Source of the DNA: JAZKGA01 sp040386235
GTDB lineage: Bacteria; Pseudomonadota; Alphaproteobacteria; Micavibrionales; Micavibrionaceae
Reading direction: 5' to 3'
Assembly (NCBI GenBank): GCA_040386235.1
Contig: JAZKGA010000001.1
Span: forward strand, 372,001 to 436,000
DNA: 64,000 bases
Below are positions 60,969 to 64,000 of this stretch, piece by piece. Position 1 is the first letter of the stretch. Each line of letters opens with the position of its first letter. The position numbers and the translations under genes were made by a program. The notes beneath the pieces were generated by a model that worked only from the letters and a program-made list of their open reading frames with translations, did no database searches and was not told where the DNA came from.

Positions 60969-61801
60969 TCGCGGCCCCCTGTCAGGAATTGGGGCTTTTC
61001 AGTAATGCGGACGGCACGGTCGCCAACACGCATTTCTTCACCGCCGCCGGTGATACCGCGATCAAGCTGGGTCGCATAAGGCGCCGAAATCTGGCCTTGG
61101 GTCAATAATTTGCGATAGCGGATCATGCCGTTGAAATCGGCGGCCAGGCGGTTCAAATCCTGCTCAAAAATCTCATCAGCCTGGGTTGCGCCCTCGGCCC
61201 AGCCTTTGGCGACCAGTTCGCGCCACATTTTACGCTCATCCGCGTTTTTGGGGCGCAGGATATCGGGCGGCTCTTGGATATGGCCCCATTGGCGTTCCAG
61301 ATATTGGCGCCAGTTGCGCGACGTGCTGACAATACGGACGTTACGGTTAATATTGTAAACCACATCGGCCACAGCCGCTGTCTGGCCGTCACCTTCAACC
61401 AATAAGGCATCCAGTGATTCCGACACGATCGGTGGTTCAATCAGCAGGCCGGAAGGCGCAGCAATTAACAGGTTGCGGAAATTGTAAACGCGGTCCAGGT
61501 AACTGGCGCGCGATTGCAGCTCTTGGTAAATATCATAGGTGCGGGCCGCCAGGCCACCGCGCGCGCCGAATGACAGGGCCGCTTCTTTCAAAGCTTCGTG
61601 CCGGATATCAAGCGGCAGTTTGCTGTCGCCACTGTCCCAATCCGTCGTTGGCTCAATCTCCTGTAACGCTTGCATGCTTAACGGCGGCAGGGTCGGGTCG
61701 ATTTTATCAGTTTCCTTCACCTCGCGCAGGGATGCGGATGCGGGGGCAGCCACGGCCAGCAGCGTCAGGCACAACAGCAGGGAAAAGAGGGTACGTTTCA
61801 T
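60947..61801 (-). CDS. dotC: DotC/TraI-like I-type T4SS outer-membrane component
   Basis: 284 residues. Signal peptide about 1-24 (LFSLLLCLTLLAVAAPASAS) with an AxA site and no lipobox Cys. The mature part follows DotC: RHEALKEAALSFGARGGLA, the long strand-helix block NINRNVRIVSTSRNWRQYL and GWAEGATQADEIFEQDLNRL. DotC of Legionella is a lipoprotein that, with DotD, brings the DotH secretin to the outer membrane. It overlaps dotB by 22 bases and is 2 bases after dotD. Confidence 0.88.
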   Translation of the reverse strand: MKRTLFSLLLCLTLLAVAAPASASLREVKETDKIDPTLPPLSMQALQEIEPTTDWDSGDSKLPLDIRHEALKEAALSFGARGGLAARTYDIYQELQSRASYLDRVYNFRNLLIAAPSGLLIEPPIVSESLDALLVEGDGQTAAVADVVYNINRNVRIVSTSRNWRQYLERQWGHIQEPPDILRPKNADERKMWRELVAKGWAEGATQADEIFEQDLNRLAADFNGMIRYRKLLTQGQISAPYATQLDRGITGGGEEMRVGDRAVRITEKPQFLTGGREWQPASR

Positions 61802-61803
61802 AA

Positions 61804-62325
61804 TCAGCGTTGTCCCAACCCCGTTACCGGGGCGTAATTCAATTCGATTGTTTTGGTGGACGCATCAACGCTGACATCACCCCGGTTACCCATTTGCAGG
61901 CCGATTGATTTTAAGATGTCAAAAATCGGTGCGTTTTCCATATCCACCGTCACCACAATCGGGGCTGGCGGGGCGTCGCCACTGACGCTGAAGCCATAGC
62001 TGGCGCGGTCGGCCATCATCTTGGTGACGTTTTCAACCGGACCAACCCAGTTAACGGTCGCGCCGCGCTGTAATTCAGCAGGTAGGTCGCTTGGTGTCGC
62101 CATATTAACCCGTGGGGTCCGCGTCTGTTCAATCGCCGCCAGGTTTTCCATGGCGCGGGATGACCGGTCAGCGGCTTGGGCCAGCAGGGCAGACACCTTG
62201 TCAGGTTCAGCCACCAGTTGCGGATTATTGATGCGGACAGGATTGGCCTGGCAGCCACCCAAAGCCAGGGCGGCTGTCAAAACGATCAAGGGAAGGGTCG
62301 ATGGGCGTGTCATTGTGCTTTGCAT
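61804..62325 (-). CDS. dotD: DotD/TraH-like lipoprotein
   Basis: 173 residues from ATG 62325 (ATG 62313 and 62334 are alternatives). Lipobox LALGGC gives a lipidated N-terminus. The periplasmic part has a helix (DKVSALLAQAADRSSRAMEN) and a small alpha/beta domain with VDMENAPIFDILKSIGLQMG, the secretin-N-like fold of DotD. It helps place DotH. Gene order dotD-dotC-dotB is the same as in Legionella. Confidence 0.88.
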   Translation of the reverse strand: MQSTMTRPSTLPLIVLTAALALGGCQANPVRINNPQLVAEPDKVSALLAQAADRSSRAMENLAAIEQTRTPRVNMATPSDLPAELQRGATVNWVGPVENVTKMMADRASYGFSVSGDAPPAPIVVTVDMENAPIFDILKSIGLQMGNRGDVSVDASTKTIELNYAPVTGLGQR

Positions 62326-62355
62326 CCTAATCATGTCCTGTGCGAAAGGCAAATT

Positions 62356-62775
62356 CTAGCTGTTCTTGTTACGTATCAAATTGTGACGCCGCATGGCCGA
62401 GATGACCTTGCTGCGATAGGTTTTTTCCAAATGCGGCGTGCGTGAGTGGTAATAGCCGATCGCTTTCGATAGCGATTTCGTCTCATTCAAATGGCGGCGT
62501 AAGATCCAGGCCGCGACCCCGACATTGGTGCAGGTGTCGTCGCGGATCCAGCGATGCGCCGTGCTTTCGCTGACGCGCCAGTATTTCGCCAGTTTCGGGA
62601 CCCACAATGTGTTTATCTGCATCGGACCCAGATCATAGGTGCCGTTTTTGTTGCCGACCTGCTGGCCCGTACGGCCACCTTCGACCTGTAAAATCCCAAT
62701 CAGAACCGCCGGCGGGACATCGTATGTCTGCGCCGCCATCATCAGGCAAGAAGCGATTACTTGCGACATGGCCAT
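62356..62775 (-). CDS. T4SS-associated lytic transglycosylase
   Basis: 139 residues; ATG 62769 is an alternative start. SLT-type lysozyme fold: catalytic Glu32 in LIGILQVEGGRTGQQVG, then NGTYDLGPMQINTLWVP (the conserved 'LG-x-MQ-x-N' block) and the closing IGYYHSRTP. No obvious signal peptide, although the N-terminus is mildly hydrophobic. It opens gaps in peptidoglycan for the secretion machine. It stands 30 bases upstream of dotD and 8 bases after the unknown 333-residue gene. Confidence 0.88.
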   Translation of the reverse strand: MAMSQVIASCLMMAAQTYDVPPAVLIGILQVEGGRTGQQVGNKNGTYDLGPMQINTLWVPKLAKYWRVSESTAHRWIRDDTCTNVGVAAWILRRHLNETKSLSKAIGYYHSRTPHLEKTYRSKVISAMRRHNLIRNKNS

Positions 62776-62783
62776 ACGCGGTC

Positions 62784-63785
62784 CTACCCTTCCTTCTTCG
62801 CGAAGAACGACATCGGGTCGCCCGGGTCGCCGGATGGCGCAACCTGCTCAGCCTGCGCGGGACTATCGTTACTTGCGGGTGGTGGTGCCATAAAAATGGA
62901 GGGCACGCCATTGTCCGCCGGTGCTTGCGCTTGTGCCGCTGTCGGTGCTGGGCCACCCTGTGCCGTGGCGCTTTCTGTTTGTGATCCGCCGAAGATCAGC
63001 GTCTGCGCCAGTTCAGCCAGCAATGCCAGGCGCAGTTCATAGGTTTTCATCACCGGATCGGCAGACATCGGCATATCGCGTGCCTTATCGCCCAGGCCCA
63101 TTAATCGGGCCATCTCGCCGTAATGGCATTGTGAATACAGTAATGCGCAGGCGCGCAGCAGGGCCAGCTCCGCCTTGGTGGCGATTGTGCCGTTGGCGTC
63201 AGGCGTCAGGCGATCCCGCAAAGACCGGGCATCGCGCAAAAGCATGGCGGTGACATCGTTTAACATTTTCTTTTCCGGCAGGCCGAAAGAAAAGGACTGC
63301 ACAGCACCGACAACAGGAACCAGAATCTGGAAATATTGCAAACCGACCTGCATCGCGTCCGCCGGTGCCCATTCGCGGTCCAGATCCTGAACCCGATTGC
63401 GGATATCGGCGGCATCGCTGAAGGTATCGGCATAGGCCAAAACGGTTTCAAACCCGGCGATCATGCGATCAATATCGGATTCCTGCGGAATGCGGCCCGA
63501 GATTTGATACGTTCCGGCGATCAGTGGACTGACAAGCGCCGTCACGGCAACACGCAGGCCGTCGGCTGAATTCTCATCCGCCTTTAAATCCATTTTATCT
63601 GAAAGGGACAGGGCGGCCTGGGTGGTTAAACCCAGCAGGGCCGCGACTTTTTCCGCATCTTCACGCGGGGATGGCGCGGGAATGCCGGTGGCAGCGGCGC
63701 GGCTGCCAACCTCGTGCACTGCGGCCAATAGCGGTGTCCCCAGTTTCTCAAGAATGAGAGTCATATATTCGGTGCGCGGATCCAT
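62784..63785 (-). CDS. Unknown 333-residue protein of the T4SS cluster
   Basis: 333 residues, no signal peptide. Residues 1-265 are helical with Ala-rich, amphipathic segments (KADENSADGLRVAVTALVS; TYELRLALLAELAQTLIFG); the tail (about 268-333) is Ala/Pro/Gln-rich and disordered (APTAAQAQAPADNGVP), ending DPMSFFAKKEG. No family recognised. It lies between the thioredoxin-like gene and the transglycosylase with an 8-base gap, so it is probably part of the T4SS operon, perhaps a cytoplasmic adaptor or assembly factor. Confidence 0.75.
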   Translation of the reverse strand: MDPRTEYMTLILEKLGTPLLAAVHEVGSRAAATGIPAPSPREDAEKVAALLGLTTQAALSLSDKMDLKADENSADGLRVAVTALVSPLIAGTYQISGRIPQESDIDRMIAGFETVLAYADTFSDAADIRNRVQDLDREWAPADAMQVGLQYFQILVPVVGAVQSFSFGLPEKKMLNDVTAMLLRDARSLRDRLTPDANGTIATKAELALLRACALLYSQCHYGEMARLMGLGDKARDMPMSADPVMKTYELRLALLAELAQTLIFGGSQTESATAQGGPAPTAAQAQAPADNGVPSIFMAPPPASNDSPAQAEQVAPSGDPGDPMSFFAKKEG

Positions 63786-63861
63786 TACTGATAAAACCCT
63801 GTTTGTTTACTGCCGTGAGTGTGCCAGAGCAGGCGGGGGGAATGCAAGACACACCCCTTCA

Positions 63862-64000
63862 TTATTTTATATCGGACAAGAAGCCGGGCAGATCCGTCGG
63901 CATGCCGCGAACCAGTTTCACTTTTTGATCCGCACCACGATAGACGATTAAAGGCGTCACATCGAATTTATAATCCAGGAATGCTTGCAAATTGGCCCGC
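63862..64000 (-). CDS. C-terminal part of a thioredoxin-fold protein (cut by window end)
   Basis: A leftward frame enters from the right edge and stops at 63862; 45 residues are visible. FDVTPLIVYR has the cis-Pro position of thioredoxin folds (the VTP turn) and KVKLVRGMPTDLPGFLSDI is the last strand and helix of a DsbC/DsbG-like domain. Disulfide proteins of this type accompany IncI-like transfer genes. It lies 76 bases before the next gene of the cluster. Confidence 0.6.
   Translation of the reverse strand, partial: RANLQAFLDYKFDVTPLIVYRGADQKVKLVRGMPTDLPGFLSDIK

Noticed and set aside
58330..64000. Integrative conjugative element
   Set aside because: No integrase, relaxase, tRNA target or flanking direct repeats seen; the left boundary is accC with normal spacing. 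The right side is outside the window, so this stays open.
1..64000. tRNA, rRNA, CRISPR arrays and insertion sequences
   Set aside because: No T-loop-like GTTCGAATC motifs in gaps, no regularly spaced repeats, and no transposase-like protein were found by reading the sequence and translations.

Overview
This window looks like a chromosomal segment, centred on the replication origin, of an alphaproteobacterium of Rhodospirillales or Micavibrio-like type. The evidence is a hemE-linked origin candidate, the downstream order hemE-hemJ-rho-(two genes)-mnmE-mnmG-rsmG-parA-parB, an alphaproteobacterial aa3 oxidase cluster (ctaC-ctaD, ctaB, a 39-residue membrane protein, ctaG, ctaE, surf1), HemJ-type haem synthesis and an IalB-like protein. 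The sequence alone does not fix the genus. I recognise no rRNA, tRNA, CRISPR array, insertion sequence or integrase.

Layout. 1-3.6 kb: accessory genes of unknown function (one cut by the window edge, one encoding an Ala/Pro-rich 563-residue protein) and a small ankyrin-like protein. 3.7-7.6 kb: a DMT-type transporter, a glycosyltransferase, a GlmU-like uridylyltransferase lacking its acetyltransferase half, and two small unknown genes. 7.7-16.4 kb: a long leftward housekeeping series rpmH-rnpA-yidD-yidC-engB-rmuC-def-fmt-truA, then a FemAB-like acyltransferase and a DUF3108 protein, with a promoter before rpmH and an intrinsic terminator at the far end. 16.5-20.6 kb: rightward genes including ubiH, an IalB-like protein and an M23 endopeptidase. 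20.5-26.5 kb: the leftward cytochrome c oxidase cluster. 26.5-30.8 kb: rsmE, ubiA, an RsmC-like methyltransferase, rsuA and a SIMPL protein. 30.8-35.1 kb: dnaQ, coaE and three poorly characterised genes, all leftward.

The 346-base gap at 35,087-35,432 carries three DnaA-box-like sites and an AT-rich stretch just before hemE, and is the proposed oriC. Transcription diverges from it. Two ParB-binding parS palindromes (39,147 and inside rsmG at 43,404) and parA-parB lie 4-10 kb to its right. nrdB follows, preceded by two NrdR-box-like sites spaced three helical turns apart. 46.5-51.9 kb: rlmJ, a lipid/CoA gene group, a Sco copper chaperone and phoH. 52.1-56.4 kb: glycosyltransferase, O-antigen-ligase-like protein and an exported protein with a haemagglutination-activity domain. 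56.5-58.3 kb: accB-accC.

58.3-64.0 kb holds the most unusual content: a leftward cluster for an I-type (IVB, Dot/Icm-like) type IV secretion system. In transcription order it encodes a thioredoxin-fold protein (cut by the window), an unrecognised 333-residue protein, a lytic transglycosylase, DotD, DotC, DotB, IcmT and a TcpQ/PilL-like protein. The DotD-DotC-DotB-IcmT order matches traH-traI-traJ-traK of IncI plasmids. Other notable points are two pairs of diverged paralogues (16,562/34,472 and 32,069/33,078), a DotC without a lipobox, and two very short genes (rpmH and the 39-residue gene in the oxidase cluster).
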